The notes under the pieces: generated by a model
The model's input: only the letters and a program-made list of their open reading frames with translations
The model's database searches: none
What the model was told of the DNA's origin: nothing
NCBI GenBank assembly: GCA_016209685.1
Contig: JACQVQ010000008.1
Span: forward strand, 62,001-126,000
From: Planctomycetota bacterium
Lineage (GTDB): Bacteria > Planctomycetota > Brocadiia > Brocadiales > Bathyanammoxibiaceae
DNA: 64,000 nt
Reading direction: 5' to 3'
Position numbers and translations under genes: made by a program
Part shown: in pieces, positions 8,004-17,340 of the stretch
Numbering within the stretch: position 1 is the first letter of the stretch
Layout: each line of letters opens with the position of its first letter

Positions 8004-10217
8004 TTAGCCAGTAGGGGCACGTTGCAACGTGCCCCTACTTACTAGTTCCTCTACACCCCACTTTATACGTAACTCCCATCTATCCCCTGGCCGCATAGAG
8101 AGTCGCCACAGGGGTAGGACGGTAGAACCTTGATACACCTTTTCAAAGCCCGATTCGCTCTGGGATACGGTCATGAGGGGCATCAGCCATATTTCAGCCG
8201 CCTTGTCCCACTCCAGGGATACCCTCAGACCCAGGTGCTCGTCCACCAGAAAGACCTTTTTCTTTTGGGAGAAACTCCCAGCGATGGCAAGGTGCCCCAC
8301 CCTCTCCATATTGTCCAATAAGTAGTACCTCCCCTCTGCCTCCCCTGCTGACATGGAGGGGTTAAATTCTACGCCGAAGTTACACCCGATCTCCTTTTTT
8401 GAGGTATTCGCCAGGCTGTAAGTAATGTTAAGGCAGGGAGTCAGGCCATCTAAATCCACCTGCTTTATTATCAATAACGAGTCCCTTTCCCCCTGGATGG
8501 TGCAATGGCGATAGAGTTTTAGGCTGACCCCATCGGGTCTTTCCTCAAATCGGTACTGGTAGGGTGCAGTCAAGGAATCACCCAGTTGAGTGAGTCTCCC
8601 CTGGAGGCAGTCCTCCAGGGTGGCCTGGGGTGACAAGAGGTGGTCTATTAGCCCCTCCTTAAGGTAGCCATCATAGTGGAGCCTCTGCTTGAGTTCCTCT
8701 TCTACCTGGGGGATGATGTCATGGATGCTCTTAACGTCTTCTACGTGCGTCTGAGGTCTTGCCTCAAGGATCTTTTTGTGATAGGCCTCCTCCCTTCTAC
8801 TAAGGGTGTTGAGGAGGTTCAGTCCCCTGGGTTTATAGTCCAGCTCATAGAGGTGTCCCCCCCTGTCTGGCTTAAAGTAGGCATTGAGGAGCGGGTTGGT
8901 GAGTTTGAACTCCTCACGGGTATCTAGGTCAAAGTCCCTGACCTCCACGCGAGCCCCCATGCCAGAGTCGCACAGAGACTCTGCCTGGAGGAGGTGCTGG
9001 TACACGGCACTGCGTAGGTGAGGGAGATACAGTCCCCCAAAGACACCATGCCAGTAGGGGTCATTACACTGGGCCTGGTAGAGTTCCTTCTGGGCCTGCT
9101 GGCAGACCCCAGCGATAGATGGGAGTGGAGCTCGCCACCCGCCGGTCCCTGTACCAGTAAGGTTAGAGACCAGCGTATGGGAAGATTTATCCATTTCTGC
9201 CACCTTCTGGCTCACCTCTAGCATCCTGACGTACATTTGATGGGCCTCCGGGTATTTGACCCTGAAGTTTCTCCACGTGCCCCCTTTGAGGAATTGCCTG
9301 GCTACGTGCCCCCAGGGCTGGTTGGCCATAGCCCTGGAGACCTCTTCATACTCCATAAGACCCCTGGGTGGCAAGGCCCACTCCATCATCTCCCTGTAGG
9401 AGGCGTCAGGGAGATAGACCCTGCCCCGGTGGGGCAATCTCTCCACTGCCTCCCTGAAGGTGGTAGTCCTTATCCAATCCTTATTCCTCATGAGGGTCTC
9501 TAAGAACTGTTCCAGCCAGCCGTCTTCGTATACGTGCTTATAAGTCTTTGGCCAGCTCCCAAACTTCTCCCCGTCATCCGCATACACCAGGAGGGCATTA
9601 TCTCTTTGCTGTGCAAACTGGCGGAGGTATTCTATGGTCTTTTCGGGGTGCTCAAACGGGATACAGTACCTGAGCCGCTCGCTTCCAGGGAAAATTTTTA
9701 GTATCTTACCCTCGTCCTCTGTGAGGAAGTAACCATCCAGGTCTTTCTCCTCCAGTCCTGCGTGTCTGAAGTGGGAGTCGTCCACCACCGTGTACTCCAC
9801 CCCCGCCTCCCTGAGGTAGCTTACCAGGGACTGTTCCCACACCCTCTCTGCCAGCCAGATTCCCTTGGCCTCGGCACCCAGGTGGGTGCTAAGCCACCGG
9901 GCGTAAGAGCGTATCTGCCCCAGTCTATCTCTCTTTGGGAGCATTACCAGGATAGGTTCGTAGAATCCGCCCCCCAGGAGTTCTACCTGTCCCTTCCGTA
10001 CCATGGAATGGATGCCCTCAAAGACCCTGGGCCTGTGGGTTTTTATCCACTCAAGTAGTCCGCCCGAATAATGGAGTACCAGACGTACGTCCGGGTACCT
10101 TTCCATGATTTTAAGGAAGGGTTCGTAGGCCCTGGAGCATACCTCTTCAAAGACCCAGTGGAAGTTGCCAACCGGTTGATGGTTATGCAGGGCAAGGATT
10201 AGGTTTACACGGTTCAT
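8004..10217 (-). CDS. GH57 4-alpha-glucanotransferase/alpha-amylase
   Basis: 737 residues. The N-terminal ALHNHQPVGNF is a GH57 signature. The nucleophile is Glu124 in GIWLAERVWE and the acid/base is Asp214 in YADDGEKFGSWP, the same spacing as the Thermococcus 4-alpha-glucanotransferase. The C-terminal half looks like the DUF1925/DUF1926 beta domains (CNFGVEFNPSMS). It remodels or breaks down glycogen/maltodextrin in the cytoplasm. A GGAAGG ribosome site precedes ATG. The final eleven residues (SRGTLQRAPTG) are not part of the family fold: they are the translation of the palindrome at 8011-8038. Confidence 0.92.
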   Translation of the reverse strand: MNRVNLILALHNHQPVGNFHWVFEEVCSRAYEPFLKIMERYPDVRLVLHYSGGLLEWIKTHRPRVFEGIHSMVRKGQVELLGGGFYEPILVMLPKRDRLGQIRSYARWLSTHLGAEAKGIWLAERVWEQSLVSYLREAGVEYTVVDDSHFRHAGLEEKDLDGYFLTEDEGKILKIFPGSERLRYCIPFEHPEKTIEYLRQFAQQRDNALLVYADDGEKFGSWPKTYKHVYEDGWLEQFLETLMRNKDWIRTTTFREAVERLPHRGRVYLPDASYREMMEWALPPRGLMEYEEVSRAMANQPWGHVARQFLKGGTWRNFRVKYPEAHQMYVRMLEVSQKVAEMDKSSHTLVSNLTGTGTGGWRAPLPSIAGVCQQAQKELYQAQCNDPYWHGVFGGLYLPHLRSAVYQHLLQAESLCDSGMGARVEVRDFDLDTREEFKLTNPLLNAYFKPDRGGHLYELDYKPRGLNLLNTLSRREEAYHKKILEARPQTHVEDVKSIHDIIPQVEEELKQRLHYDGYLKEGLIDHLLSPQATLEDCLQGRLTQLGDSLTAPYQYRFEERPDGVSLKLYRHCTIQGERDSLLIIKQVDLDGLTPCLNITYSLANTSKKEIGCNFGVEFNPSMSAGEAEGRYYLLDNMERVGHLAIAGSFSQKKKVFLVDEHLGLRVSLEWDKAAEIWLMPLMTVSQSESGFEKVYQGSTVLPLWRLSMRPGDRWELRIKWGVEELVSRGTLQRAPTG
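8011..8038. repeat. GTAGGGGC palindrome, core ACGTTGCAACGT
   Basis: Perfect 28-base palindrome. It is read on the minus strand as RGTLQRAPT, forming the C-terminal tail of the GH57 enzyme. A TCCGCCTTAG half-copy of the other family lies directly beside it (about 7997). Confidence 0.93.
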
Positions 10218-10254
10218 CTGGGGGCCTTCCTTAAACTCTTAAACTTTTGAACCT

Positions 10255-11688
10255 TTAAACTCTTTTTCTTTGGTAAAGCTCTACGTACTCTCTGGCACTC
10301 TTATCCCAGGACCAGTCCTGGAGCATACCCCGCCTCACAAGTTCAGTCCACTGGGCGGTGTTGCGGTAGGCCTCCAGTGCCCGCTTGATTGTACTAATCA
10401 TCTCCGGGGTATTACTGGAGTTGAAGGTGAACCCTACTTGCTCGTCCACCGTATCCACCAGTCCCCCCGTATGCCTTACGATGGGTACCGTGCCATACTT
10501 GAGGCTGTAGAGTTGGTTGAGGCCGCAGGGCTCAAATTTAGAGGGCATGAGGAACATGTCTGAGCCGGCCTCTATCTCGTGGGAGAGGCGGTTATCAAAG
10601 CCAATGTTTATTGATGCCTTTTCTGGATACCTGGAGGCCCTGGACTTCAGGGCCTCCTCATAAGGCTGGTCTCCCTTCCCCAGGAGGACGAGCTCCAGGT
10701 CTAGTCCCATTAGCTCCTCCCACCCTTCCAGGAGTAGGTCCACCCCTTTCTGTTCGGCCAACCTCCCTATCCACCCTATCACCGGTACGTCCTCCCTCTC
10801 TTTGAGTCCGCACTTCTTCTGGAGGTGTCTCTTGCAGGTCCTTTTCCCCTTCAGGTTCTTCGGGCCGTATCTGGAGGGGATGAGTTTGTCCTTGTCGGGA
10901 TTCCAGGTGTTGTAGTCCACGCCGTTTACTATCCCGAAGAGGTCTTTGGAATGTTCCTGGAGGACGCCCTCCAGTCCGCGGCCGAACTCCTGGGTCTGTA
11001 TCTCCTGGGCATAGCGTCTGCTTACGGTAGTAATAAGGTCAGAGAAGACCAGTCCTGCCTTGAGGACGTTTAGCTTTCCATGGTACTCCAACTGCTTCCA
11101 GTTAAAGTAACTCCAGTCCAGTCCTGTCAGGGGCATATCCTCTTTAGGGAATAGGCCCTGGTAGGCCAGGTTGTGGACGGTGAAGACCGTAAGGGTATTG
11201 CGGAAGGAGGTGTCTCCCTGGTAAATGGTCTTTAAATAGGCCGGAACCAGGGCAGACTGCCAGTCATTGGCATGGAGGACGTCCGGAGTCTGGCCCAGGG
11301 CCTTAATGGTCTCCAGTACCGCCCTGGAGAAGAATGCAAACCTCTCGCAGTTGTCCTTGTAGTCAAGCCCCGTGGCGGGGTCTTTGTAAGGCTCAGCCCT
11401 TTCAAAGTACTCTGCGTTCTCAATAAAGTACACTGGTATGCGTGTGTCGGGCATACAGGAGGAGTAGACTAGCCCGATGGAGGTCTTGTTGGGCATGGGT
11501 ACGGCGACTGTAATCTTGGTAGGAGACAGGGAGAATTCCTTGCGGTTGACCTGCTTGTAGAGGGGCATAAAGAGGCAGACCTTGTGGCCCAGTTTTGCTA
11601 CGCTCCTGGGCAGTGCGCCCAGGACGTCTCCTAACCCGCCGGTCCTTGCAAATGGTTCTATCTCCGGAGATACATAAACAACGTTCAT
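10255..11688 (-). CDS. glgA: Glycogen synthase (ADP-glucose), GT5
   Basis: 477 residues, normal for bacterial GlgA. The N-terminal [14 protein letters not shown] loop binds ADP-glucose and the C-terminal [17 protein letters not shown] with the conserved Glu is the GT5 motif. It extends alpha-1,4 glucan chains from ADP-glucose made by GlgC. A GGAG ribosome site lies 8 bases before ATG. The start overlaps the stop of galT by 4 bases, so the two are translationally coupled. Confidence 0.97.
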   Translation of the reverse strand: MNVVYVSPEIEPFARTGGLGDVLGALPRSVAKLGHKVCLFMPLYKQVNRKEFSLSPTKITVAVPMPNKTSIGLVYSSCMPDTRIPVYFIENAEYFERAEPYKDPATGLDYKDNCERFAFFSRAVLETIKALGQTPDVLHANDWQSALVPAYLKTIYQGDTSFRNTLTVFTVHNLAYQGLFPKEDMPLTGLDWSYFNWKQLEYHGKLNVLKAGLVFSDLITTVSRRYAQEIQTQEFGRGLEGVLQEHSKDLFGIVNGVDYNTWNPDKDKLIPSRYGPKNLKGKRTCKRHLQKKCGLKEREDVPVIGWIGRLAEQKGVDLLLEGWEELMGLDLELVLLGKGDQPYEEALKSRASRYPEKASINIGFDNRLSHEIEAGSDMFLMPSKFEPCGLNQLYSLKYGTVPIVRHTGGLVDTVDEQVGFTFNSSNTPEMISTIKRALEAYRNTAQWTELVRRGMLQDWSWDKSAREYVELYQRKRV

Positions 11689-12734
11689 CTTGTTGGCTCC
11701 TTTACCGGAAGTCCACCTGAGGCGGATGCCGCCTTGGTTGGTTTTACCTGTCTAAGATATTCTGCCGCATTCTCTGGGGGCACGGGGTTGATGTAGAATC
11801 CAGTACCCCACTCAAAACCTGCCACCCTGGTGAGTCTGGGGATTATCTCTATGTGCCAGTGGTAATAATCCAGTTCCGGGTGGTCAAAGGGACTGGTGTG
11901 GATGATGAAGTTGTAGGGGGGCTGCTCAAGACTGCCTTCCAGTTTGGCCAGGGCAGTCCACAGGGTCTCCGCCAGTTCTTCTACCTCAAACTTCTGGATG
12001 TTCTCAAAATGGGAAGAATGGTTCTTGGGTAGTATCCACAGTTCAAAAGGGAACCTGGAGGCATAGGGGGCAAAGGTGCAGAAGTAGGTACCGTCTAATA
12101 CTATTCGGCTGGCCGTAGATATCTCCTGCCTCATCATGTCGCAGAACAGGCATCTTCCCCTGTACTTGTAGAAGGCGAGACTGCCTTCCATTTCCGTGGC
12201 CACCACCAGGGGGACGATAGGGGTGACGATGAGCTGGGTATGGGTGTGCTCAAGGCTGGCCCCGGCCACGGCCCCCACGTTCTTGAAGAGCATACCGTAT
12301 ATCATCCTCTTGTCCTTCTTCAGGTCAACCAACCTGTCCCTGTAGGTCCAGATTACCTCCTGGATGTAGCGGGGCTCCAGGTCTGTGAGGGAGATGACGT
12401 GCTGGGGGCATTCTATTATCACCTCGTGGGCGCCTATACCGTTCATAAGGTCGTAAATGCCGTCTCCGCGCTTGCTGAGTTCGCCTTCTATCTTGAGGGC
12501 GGGGAATTTGTTTGGCACCACCCTCACCCTCCATCCCCTGGAATTAGGGCTACTTCCGCGCTCCCTGTAGGCCATAATCTCTGGTGGGGTCTTGTCCTCG
12601 TTCCCCGCGCAGAAGGGGCAGAAGTTACCCTTTATAGCGGCGGGGGCGGTGATAAAATCAGAGGGCCTGAGGGCCCTTTCTGTGGCAATGATTACCCATC
12701 TCCCAGATACGGGTTCTTTTCTTAGTTCAGGCAT
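11685..12734 (-). CDS. galT: Galactose-1-phosphate uridylyltransferase family
   Basis: 349 residues. Zinc site CPFCAGNE near residue 40, and the nucleophile region [11 protein letters not shown] corresponds to the HxH active site of GalT/ADP-sugar transferases. The enzyme exchanges nucleotidyl groups between sugar-1-phosphates. In a glycogen operon it could supply or drain glucose-1-phosphate, and some relatives use ADP-glucose, so the exact nucleotide is uncertain. AAGGAG lies 5 bases before ATG. Residues 337-341 (SASGG) in the C-terminal tail come from a 15-base palindrome at 11712-11726. Confidence 0.9.
   Translation of the reverse strand: MPELRKEPVSGRWVIIATERALRPSDFITAPAAIKGNFCPFCAGNEDKTPPEIMAYRERGSSPNSRGWRVRVVPNKFPALKIEGELSKRGDGIYDLMNGIGAHEVIIECPQHVISLTDLEPRYIQEVIWTYRDRLVDLKKDKRMIYGMLFKNVGAVAGASLEHTHTQLIVTPIVPLVVATEMEGSLAFYKYRGRCLFCDMMRQEISTASRIVLDGTYFCTFAPYASRFPFELWILPKNHSSHFENIQKFEVEELAETLWTALAKLEGSLEQPPYNFIIHTSPFDHPELDYYHWHIEIIPRLTRVAGFEWGTGFYINPVPPENAAEYLRQVKPTKAASASGGLPVKEPTR
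11712..11726. repeat. 15-base palindrome in frame in galT
   Basis: TCCACCTGAGGCGGA, read on the minus strand as SASGG near the GalT C-terminus. Confidence 0.82.
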
Positions 12735-12748
12735 AGAGTCTCCTTAGT

Positions 12749-13170
12749 GTGGAATTCGGAATGCGGAGTGCGGAATGTGAAGTGTTCATTCCTTTCTGTT
12801 TTTCCTGGCGGTTTTAATGGAAGCAACTGTAACTGCAATGATTTCGCTGGCTTCTTTCATCAGATGTTGAAGCTGGTGTTGACCTACCAATCTCACATCA
12901 AGAAGCAACTCCAACCAGTAGAGTGATTCATCTGCCTCTTCTTCAACGATGCCCATTTTAAAAATAAAATCAGCCCTAGATTTTGCTCTACAGGCAGCAC
13001 GATAATTAGCACCAACAGATGTCCCAGCCCGCAACAGTTGTTTAACTAAGACCTCCGCTGTCCGATTCTTAGGAATATCTTCCACCAGCTTTATTATGTC
13101 AATAGCAAACTGTTTCGTTCGTTCCTTTAAGTTAACATTCCGCATTCCGAATTCCCCATTCCGCATTCTG
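12749..13170. repeat. Inverted GGAATTCGGAATGCGGAA repeats flanking a small gene
   Basis: A copy at about 12749-12782 (plus orientation) and a copy at about 13137-13170 (minus orientation) flank the four-helix-bundle gene like terminal inverted repeats. The same sequence type occurs in frame inside hutI near 41590. Confidence 0.8.
12786..13166 (-). CDS. Four-helix-bundle protein (23S rRNA IVS-protein family)
   Basis: Up to 126 residues. VKQLLRAGTSVGANYRAACRAKSRADFIFKMG and EEADESLYWLELL are the hallmarks of the four-helix-bundle family first found in 23S rRNA intervening sequences. Function is unknown; members are small and often horizontally spread. The first ten residues (MRNGEFGMRN) are simply the flanking repeat read in frame, so the real start may be the second Met (near 13145). 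It interrupts the glycogen operon between galT and a GH57 gene and is more AT-rich than both, suggesting insertion. Confidence 0.85.
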   Translation of the reverse strand: MRNGEFGMRNVNLKERTKQFAIDIIKLVEDIPKNRTAEVLVKQLLRAGTSVGANYRAACRAKSRADFIFKMGIVEEEADESLYWLELLLDVRLVGQHQLQHLMKEASEIIAVTVASIKTARKNRKE

Positions 13171-13172
13171 GT

Positions 13173-15335
13173 TTAGACCTGCCAGAATATCCTCTCAAAG
13201 TCCCTGGTAGGGGTGGTGAAGGCGAAGGGAAAGTGGTCTGGCAGTCTTTCCGTTACCTGTCCCTCCCGCTCTATCTCTACCAGAAATTCGGCATTTTCTC
13301 CAGGGGAAAGGCCAATCTCCTGGAAGGGACATCTGAGTTCCAGCACCTCTACGGCCGCTACTGCCTCCGGTACTATCCTGGGGGTGGTTTCACCTTTCTT
13401 GATGACCTCCAGGCCCTTTATGGGTTGTGGTGCCCCGCTCACCTGGAGCCTGACCTCCACGGGGAGGAGGAAGATTACGGCCAGTTGGTCGCGTGCTGAA
13501 AAACGACTCAGGGCCCCTTCTTCAAAGTCCAGCCGTAGGAGGAAGTTCTCTTCATCAAAGCCAAAATACACCTCTCTAATAATCCCCCCGGAGGCCCTGT
13601 GCATTACCGGGGTATCCCTGGAGGCCCTATAATAACCCGCCGCCACCCACTCAAAGAAACTGCTCACGCGTCCATCCAGCCGTACCCTTAAGAAACCTTT
13701 GGGTGTGGTGTAGGGTCTCTTCTTGCCGAGTTGGATTATAGGGAGGTCAAGTGCCCTGGGGCTTTCGGATGCGCTAAATTTATATACGTTCTTCAGGTGG
13801 GTGCGGAAGAGTCTGTCAAAGACCTCGTCGTAGGCCGAGGAGTGGTCGTCCCCGTACCACCAGTACCAGTCGCTCCCCTCACTGATGTATATGCACTCCT
13901 GGGCCAGTTCCTTATGATTTACGCCTAAGTCAGGCCGCTTCTTCAAAAAGTCCCTGGTCTCCGCCACGTACTCCCAGGCCCGGTTTTTTTCTGCATGGCC
14001 TACCCACGTGGCCAGGTTATGGTTTATCCAAGAACCGGCGTAAAGGTCTCGTAAGGTATCCTGAGGGGGATGCCTCTCCAGGTAGTCGCTCACCCTCGTC
14101 GTCTCAATCCCTTTTTGTTGGGAAATCCTCCTGTAGAGTTCTCTCAGGAAGTCTAGCCCATTATTGGGATAGAACTCCCAGGCGTTCTCTCCGTCCATGA
14201 TTACGCTCACAAGGAGGGGCCGTTCGCCCCTGCCCGGCCCAATCCTCCCTAGAAAATCTTCTACTGCGGCATGAGGGCTGTACCTCTGGTACTCAAAACC
14301 GATGAGGTCGGAGAGGCGGTGGTCACGGAAGATTATCTGGGTCTGAGCCCCCTCGTATTCCAGGCGGTAGGGTTTATACAGGGTTTGGGGTTGATTCACC
14401 CGCCCCTGATGGTCACGGCCAAAGGCGGTATGGAGCGTCCGGGCCAGGATGTCTTCATCAGTGGCCATCCACTGGAGGCCAGCCCCGTTCAGGATGGGTA
14501 CGAGATGTGGACTGACGGCCCCCTCCGAGGGCCAGAGGCCCTTTGGTCTACGGCCGAAGAACCTCTCATGGGTCTCCACCGCCTTCTGCACCTGGGCGAC
14601 CGCATCCTCTTTGGCCTCCAGCCTCCTCCTGGGCAGGGGGAGTTGCGGCAGGGCCTGCTGGGCCGTCCTGGGTTCACAGAGGAGGGGGAGGATGGCATGG
14701 TAGAAGGGGCTGGTGGTGGTCTCTATCTGCCCGGAGGCCTCCAGTCCTCTGTACAACTTTATTATCCTGTCTATGACTTCAATCTGTTTATCCAGTACCA
14801 TCCGCTTTTCTTCCTGTGAGAAGCCGTGGTCCTTTCGGAAGAGGGACTGGAGGTCTCTATCTCCCTCTACTACCAGTGGGTGGAACCAGGTGAGGTTGGC
14901 CCATACCTGGAGGTCTCTGAGGTCTCTATGGCTAAAGTCTCTTATTGCACTATCTGCTGGTTTTTTCCCGAAGGCCCGTTTCCTGAGGAGTTCCCTGTAG
15001 CGGGGATACGGCTCTATCATCCGTTCCCAGTTGGCAGAGAAGAAGTTGTCTATAAGAAAGAGGGCGTCCTTTTCCTGCAATTCGCCGGGTTCCAATTCAC
15101 TGAGCTTCAGGAACTTGTCCCTGGCCTTCCCCTGGGCGTACTCTTCCAGTTGGACGAGCAGGCACGGGACGAAATTGAAATTCTGCCGTATCTCTGGAAA
15201 TTCCTTTAGTATAAGCCCCATGCCTATGTAATCCTTAATGGCATGGAGCCTCACCCAGGGCAGGAGGTACTCCCCCGTACTGAGGTCCTTATAAAAAGGC
15301 TGGTGAAAGTGCCATAAAAAGGCGACATATATCAT
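13173..15335 (-). CDS. GH57 alpha-amylase/amylopullulanase-type glycoside hydrolase
   Basis: 720 residues. N-terminal FLWHFHQPFY is the GH57 first motif. Nucleophile Glu271 in GLWPSEGAVSP and acid/base Asp381 in IMDGENAWEFYPNNG match the amylopullulanase branch, distinct from the other two GH57 genes of this locus. A beta-rich C-terminal domain follows. No signal peptide is visible, so it probably hydrolyses glycogen or maltodextrins in the cytoplasm. It is the first gene of the minus-strand locus and diverges from the SurA-like gene. The start is preceded by repeat sequence without a clear ribosome site. Confidence 0.9.
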   Translation of the reverse strand: MIYVAFLWHFHQPFYKDLSTGEYLLPWVRLHAIKDYIGMGLILKEFPEIRQNFNFVPCLLVQLEEYAQGKARDKFLKLSELEPGELQEKDALFLIDNFFSANWERMIEPYPRYRELLRKRAFGKKPADSAIRDFSHRDLRDLQVWANLTWFHPLVVEGDRDLQSLFRKDHGFSQEEKRMVLDKQIEVIDRIIKLYRGLEASGQIETTTSPFYHAILPLLCEPRTAQQALPQLPLPRRRLEAKEDAVAQVQKAVETHERFFGRRPKGLWPSEGAVSPHLVPILNGAGLQWMATDEDILARTLHTAFGRDHQGRVNQPQTLYKPYRLEYEGAQTQIIFRDHRLSDLIGFEYQRYSPHAAVEDFLGRIGPGRGERPLLVSVIMDGENAWEFYPNNGLDFLRELYRRISQQKGIETTRVSDYLERHPPQDTLRDLYAGSWINHNLATWVGHAEKNRAWEYVAETRDFLKKRPDLGVNHKELAQECIYISEGSDWYWWYGDDHSSAYDEVFDRLFRTHLKNVYKFSASESPRALDLPIIQLGKKRPYTTPKGFLRVRLDGRVSSFFEWVAAGYYRASRDTPVMHRASGGIIREVYFGFDEENFLLRLDFEEGALSRFSARDQLAVIFLLPVEVRLQVSGAPQPIKGLEVIKKGETTPRIVPEAVAAVEVLELRCPFQEIGLSPGENAEFLVEIEREGQVTERLPDHFPFAFTTPTRDFERIFWQV

Positions 15336-15339
15336 AATA

Positions 15340-15421
15340 AGTAGTCGGTAGCCAGTAGTCAGTAGCCAGACAGTAGTATAACAATTTTCCTTACCTACTG
15401 TCCACTGTACGCTGTCTACTT
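15340..15421. repeat. Hairpin repeat, GTAGCCAGTAGTCAGTAG type
   Basis: Left arm of repeated CAGTAG units and right arm of CTACTGTCCACTG units, in the divergent region between the GH57 gene and the SurA-like gene. Confidence 0.78.
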
Positions 15422-15433
15422 TGAAAGGCGTAC

Positions 15434-15462
15434 TTGCAAAAGGGGCTTAGCGGTGGTAAAAA
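15434..15462 (+). promoter_or_regulatory. Possible sigma70-type promoter for the SurA/PpiD-like gene
   Basis: TTGCAA, a 17-base spacer, then TAAAAA, about 50 bases upstream of the ATG at 15514, which has AAGGAG 9 bases before it. Both hexamers are imperfect. Confidence 0.35.
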
Positions 15463-15513
15463 TAGGGTATATTTCCAGTGGAAAAATAGTTTTTTCAAAA
15501 GGAGCCTGGTTAC

Positions 15514-17238
15514 ATGCTTGCTTGGTTGAGGAGTCAGAAGAAGAGGGTTTATATAATCATGGTCTTTGCCATGGCGGCCTGGGGTATCGGGTACTCGGCC
15601 TCCTTTTTAATCCCCAGGAAACCAATAGGGTTGATACTGGGCGAGAAGGTGTATCAGGAGGAGTACGGCGATGCCATAAACCGATGGCACAGGGTCTTCC
15701 TCAGGGAGGGAAACCTCCCCATTAGTAAGATAGTCTGGGAACAGATGGTTATGTCCAAACAGGCCGAGAAGATGGGGATTGCCGTAAGCGATGAGGAGAT
15801 TATGGAAAGGCTGCAAAGCATGGCCTTTCTTACTATGAGTCACAGGGGCGGAGTACCACCGCAGTCCCAGTTAATGCAGGCCCTCTGTCAGACCTATGGT
15901 GTTAACGAAGACCAGCTCTGGAGGACCTTTCGGGAGGCCATCCTCGTAGAAAAGATGAGCACCCTCATTGCCAGTGGGATAAAGATTACCAATGAAGAGG
16001 CCTGGCAGAGATACGCAAGGGAGAATGAAGAGGTCAAGGTGCAATACCTGGCACTGAGGGCTGGCGATCTGGTGGACCATGTGCAAGTAAGCCCGGAGGA
16101 GATTAGCTCTTTCTATAACGCCCACAAGGATAACATGCCTGACCCTGCACGGGGTAACCCAGGGTATAAGGAGACTGAGAAGGTAAAGATTGAGTATATT
16201 ATGGCCCGGTACAGGGACCTGGAGGATAGGGTCTCTGTGTCCGAGGAGGAGGTAAAATCTTACTACGAAGATAATAAGGAAAGACGTTATAAGACACAAA
16301 AACCAGAGAAGGCTAACGAAGAAGGAAAGGAACAACCCCCTGCCTATAAGTCCCTGGAAGAGGTGCGGGGGGAGATAAAGGATTCTCTCAAGAGGGAGAA
16401 GTCAAAGGAACTGGTCAACAAACTTATCAGCAAGGCAGATGAGGAGATTTATGAGAGTCTGGGGAAGGCGGAACGTCTAAATTTCTCCACCATAGCCCAG
16501 GAGTTGGGCCTTTTCTACAAAGAGACCGATTACTTTGGCAGGGAGGAGTCCGAGAAGGTTATAAGAGAGGCAGAAGACCTGGCCAAGCAGGCCTTTGAGA
16601 GGGAGGCCTTTGACCCCAGTCCTCCTCAGGACGCACCAGTCGGGAAGTATGTATTCCAGGTGGTCTCCAGGAAAGAGGCCACTCCTCCACCCCTGGAAGA
16701 GATTAAGGAGAAGGTGGAAAAGGACCTGAGGGAGGAGAAGGCCCTCCAGAGGGCAAAAGAACTTGCAGACGCCGCGGCGGACAGGATAAGGAATAAATCC
16801 CTGGAAGAAGGGCTTAAGTTCCTGGAAGAAGAGGGTAAAAAACTGAGAGGAGAAAATAGGGGGCTTATTTACCAGAAGGGAGAGACCGAGTTCTTTGCCA
16901 GGACAGAGGTGGTGGAAGGCAGGGCTTATCGCTACTTAAAGTCTCTGGATGCCGACGTGCCCAACCTGGCGCAGAGGGCCTTCAGTCTCAAGGAGACAGC
17001 CTCCGCCCCAGGCGGACCCCCAACAAAGGAGGTAGCCGTAGTGGCCGAGGAGGCCGGGAAAAAGGCCTGCTACATTATATGGCTGGCCGGCCGGAAAGAG
17101 GCGGAGAGGGGCAAATTTGATGAGAACAAGGAGAAACTCCTCAGGAGATACCTTACAGAGAAACAACAGACCTTCCTCAAGGAGTGGGTTGATGCCTTAA
17201 GGGAGAAAGGCAAGTTGGTAAGCAGTAGTAGACAGTAG
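15514..17238 (+). CDS. SurA/PpiD-like periplasmic foldase
   Basis: 574 residues. An N-terminal transmembrane anchor (about 12-32) is followed by a SurA-N-like helical domain with GEKVYQEEYGDAI and several EEVKSYYEDNKE repeats typical of PpiD/SurA. A clear parvulin active-site domain is not obvious to me, so it may be a chaperone rather than an isomerase. It probably helps outer-membrane proteins fold, in line with BamA and Skp elsewhere in the window. Residues 497-501 (SAPGG) are encoded by the 15-base palindrome at 17002-17016. The last residues SSSRQ and the stop come from the hairpin repeat that follows. Confidence 0.78.
   Translation: MLAWLRSQKKRVYIIMVFAMAAWGIGYSASFLIPRKPIGLILGEKVYQEEYGDAINRWHRVFLREGNLPISKIVWEQMVMSKQAEKMGIAVSDEEIMERLQSMAFLTMSHRGGVPPQSQLMQALCQTYGVNEDQLWRTFREAILVEKMSTLIASGIKITNEEAWQRYARENEEVKVQYLALRAGDLVDHVQVSPEEISSFYNAHKDNMPDPARGNPGYKETEKVKIEYIMARYRDLEDRVSVSEEEVKSYYEDNKERRYKTQKPEKANEEGKEQPPAYKSLEEVRGEIKDSLKREKSKELVNKLISKADEEIYESLGKAERLNFSTIAQELGLFYKETDYFGREESEKVIREAEDLAKQAFEREAFDPSPPQDAPVGKYVFQVVSRKEATPPPLEEIKEKVEKDLREEKALQRAKELADAAADRIRNKSLEEGLKFLEEEGKKLRGENRGLIYQKGETEFFARTEVVEGRAYRYLKSLDADVPNLAQRAFSLKETASAPGGPPTKEVAVVAEEAGKKACYIIWLAGRKEAERGKFDENKEKLLRRYLTEKQQTFLKEWVDALREKGKLVSSSRQ
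17002..17016. repeat. 15-base palindrome in frame in the SurA-like gene
   Basis: TCCGCCCCAGGCGGA, read as SAPGG in a Pro-rich loop (TASAPGGPPT). Confidence 0.8.
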
Positions 17239-17338
17239 TCAGGGAAATTGCAAATTTGGAATTTCGGATTGAGAATTTCTAAATTCCGAAATCCGAAATT
17301 TCTAATCCTAGCCCCTGGCTACTAACTACTATCTACAA
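17221..17338. repeat. Nested hairpin repeat
   Basis: The outer arms are of the CAGTAGTAGACAGTAG type and its complement. Inside sits a second palindrome built of GGAATTTCGG and CCGAAATCCGAAATT (about 17247-17308). The structure looks like one repeat inserted into another. The outer left arm supplies the stop of the SurA-like gene. The right end touches the ATG of ribF, which has no other ribosome site. Confidence 0.8.
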
Positions 17339-17340
17339 AA

